A stretch of DNA of 21,603 bases from an uncultured Ruminococcus sp. (GTDB taxonomy: Bacteria > Bacillota > Clostridia > Oscillospirales > Ruminococcaceae): assembly GCA_947589205.1 (NCBI GenBank), contig CANQCJ010000010.1, positions 1-21,603 of the forward strand, in the 5' to 3' direction. Shown piece by piece: positions 20,546-21,603 of this stretch. A program made the translations under genes and the position numbers. Below the pieces are notes generated by a model. The model did not search any database, was not told where the DNA came from, and was given only the letters and a program-made list of their open reading frames with translations. Every line of letters starts with the position of its first letter. Positions within the stretch are counted from its first letter, which is position 1.

Positions 20546-21603
20546 ATGATTACGATCCAGATTTCCAGTGATCCTTACAAGCGCAATATAACCTATCACC
20601 GAGTAGACGGCGATCAACTTGTTGCAATAGATAGCAGTAACCCGGATACCCCCGAAAAGCTGAAACTGCTTTCAGTTGACTACTCCGATTGTTTCTTCCC
20701 ATTCAAAGCATATGAAATTGCTGATCTAATTTGGCATACATACTCTACAAATTCCACACCTGTTTGTATACGCTTCAGAGGGACGACCGAGGAATATAAG
20801 GAGCTTTGCGCCGTATGCGATATTCTGAATGAAGAAAACAGTAAGCAGCCGCCGGAAAACCGGCTTCCACCGATAGAACACGAACAGGCAAATGAATATC
20901 TTGCAAACGCAGGAGATATTCTGCCGGAGGTCACAGGATACTTCAAATCGATCAAAGATATTATCGCCAATAATATTACTGCCAGCAACAGCAAAAAGCT
21001 CATAGATCAGCAGCAGGAAAAGTTCGATGATGTTTCCAAGAAGGAAATACCCGTATGCGTTATCGGTAATTACAGTTCCGGAAAGTCCACATTTATCAAT
21101 GCCATTTTAGGATGCGAGGTACTGCCGAGCGGTGATAGACCCCTGACAGCAAAAATTTATGAGATCCGGTGCAGCGACAATTCGGAAGTTGCTGATGTAG
21201 AGTTCACCTCTGATCATATGGTAGTGACGATCTCATTTAATCGCGGAGTATACTCAATTCGACCTGAAAGTTACAACGATGAACTGTCTGCAAAAATCCG
21301 TGAATGCCTTGAAAAGGGAAAAGATACCGCTCTGGCTCAAAGAGTACAGTCGCTTTTACAGGTGATCAACAACGGCGCAATAGATGATCGCGTAAAAATA
21401 CATATTCCGTTTAACAATGATTCTCCGCTTCGCAACAGCGAACATCCCTATGTGCTGTTTGATACGCCCGGTGACAATGTGGCAAATCATGAACATCATA
21501 TTCAGGTCTTGCAGGAAGCATTGCGCGGAATGTCCAATGGATTGATGCTGTATGTTACTGTCAGCAATCAGCTTCACACAATGTCAAATCAGCAGCTTTG
21601 TGA
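20546..21603 (+). CDS. Dynamin-family GTPase, N-terminal part (cut by window end)
   Basis: 352 residues are visible and the frame runs off the end. Residues 1-165 are a soluble N-terminal extension (first ~95 strand-rich, then helical). The GTPase domain begins around 166: P-loop GNYSSGKST at 174-182, a switch I candidate threonine at 201 (DRPLTAKIYEIR) and G3 DTPGD at 306-310. The order and spacing are those of bacterial dynamin-like proteins; the helical stalk must lie beyond the window. AGGAGG nine bases before the ATG fixes the start. Codon use is unlike the core genes: of 30 isoleucines 13 use ATT, 9 ATC and 8 ATA, and none of 18 alanines uses GCG. This suggests horizontal acquisition. 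The gene is not a duplicate of the dynamin at 336, since only the GTPase motifs are shared. Family members often occur as tandem pairs and some defend against phage; that role is a guess here. Confidence 0.85.
   Translation, partial: MITIQISSDPYKRNITYHRVDGDQLVAIDSSNPDTPEKLKLLSVDYSDCFFPFKAYEIADLIWHTYSTNSTPVCIRFRGTTEEYKELCAVCDILNEENSKQPPENRLPPIEHEQANEYLANAGDILPEVTGYFKSIKDIIANNITASNSKKLIDQQQEKFDDVSKKEIPVCVIGNYSSGKSTFINAILGCEVLPSGDRPLTAKIYEIRCSDNSEVADVEFTSDHMVVTISFNRGVYSIRPESYNDELSAKIRECLEKGKDTALAQRVQSLLQVINNGAIDDRVKIHIPFNNDSPLRNSEHPYVLFDTPGDNVANHEHHIQVLQEALRGMSNGLMLYVTVSNQLHTMSNQQLC

Overview
The window reads as a chromosome segment of a Gram-positive anaerobe of the class Clostridia, most likely an Oscillospirales/Ruminococcus-like gut bacterium. 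This is inferred from consensus sigma-A promoters, strong AGGAGG-type ribosome sites, GAAC-N4-GTTC-type SOS boxes (the Firmicutes LexA/DinR style), and small families (YdbC, DUF6062, DUF6472-like) that I associate with this class. The core genes share a distinctive codon style: many ATA isoleucine and GCG alanine codons, very few ATT.

Layout, left to right. (1) 1-2108: the tail of an unidentified protein, then a complete bacterial dynamin-like GTPase. (2) 2139-4245, minus strand: a bidirectional terminator, a membrane protein that looks like an anti-sigma factor, its ECF-type sigma factor with a plausible self-recognised promoter, and endonuclease III (nth). (3) 4325-7923, plus strand: a Wzx/MATE-like flippase from a strong promoter with a perfect palindrome at the transcription start. 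It is followed by a YdbC/PC4-like ssDNA-binding protein, two very small proteins (a one-helix membrane peptide and a four-cysteine DUF6472-like protein), and an acidic protein built from two YezG-like repeats. (4) 7971-9437: a Y-family DNA polymerase on the minus strand behind a perfect consensus promoter embedded in a cluster of up to five LexA-like boxes. (5) 9438-13203, plus strand: class II galT, a DUF6062 protein with two zinc-finger-like modules, and an L-fucose/L-arabinose isomerase-family protein, closed by a terminator; probably a sugar-use operon. (6) 13204-16828: helically phased TTTTCAACA repeats, a small tail-anchored protein, rRNA methyltransferase rlmB, and a large membrane protein that looks like a catalytically dead P-type ATPase. 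(7) 16847-20000: a zinc-ribbon membrane protein with its own promoter, then greA and lysS from a consensus promoter. (8) 20001-21603: an AT-richer stretch with a terminator, a decayed 11-codon reading frame, two promoters, and the start of a second, unrelated dynamin-like GTPase cut by the window end. Its codon use differs sharply from the core genes, so the right edge is probably the beginning of an acquired island.

The most interesting points are the SOS-box cluster at the dinB/galT divergence, the P-type ATPase pseudoenzyme next to rlmB, and the foreign dynamin gene at the right edge, which may be part of a defence or membrane-remodelling locus continuing outside the window. No rRNA, tRNA, CRISPR array, transposase or integrase was seen.
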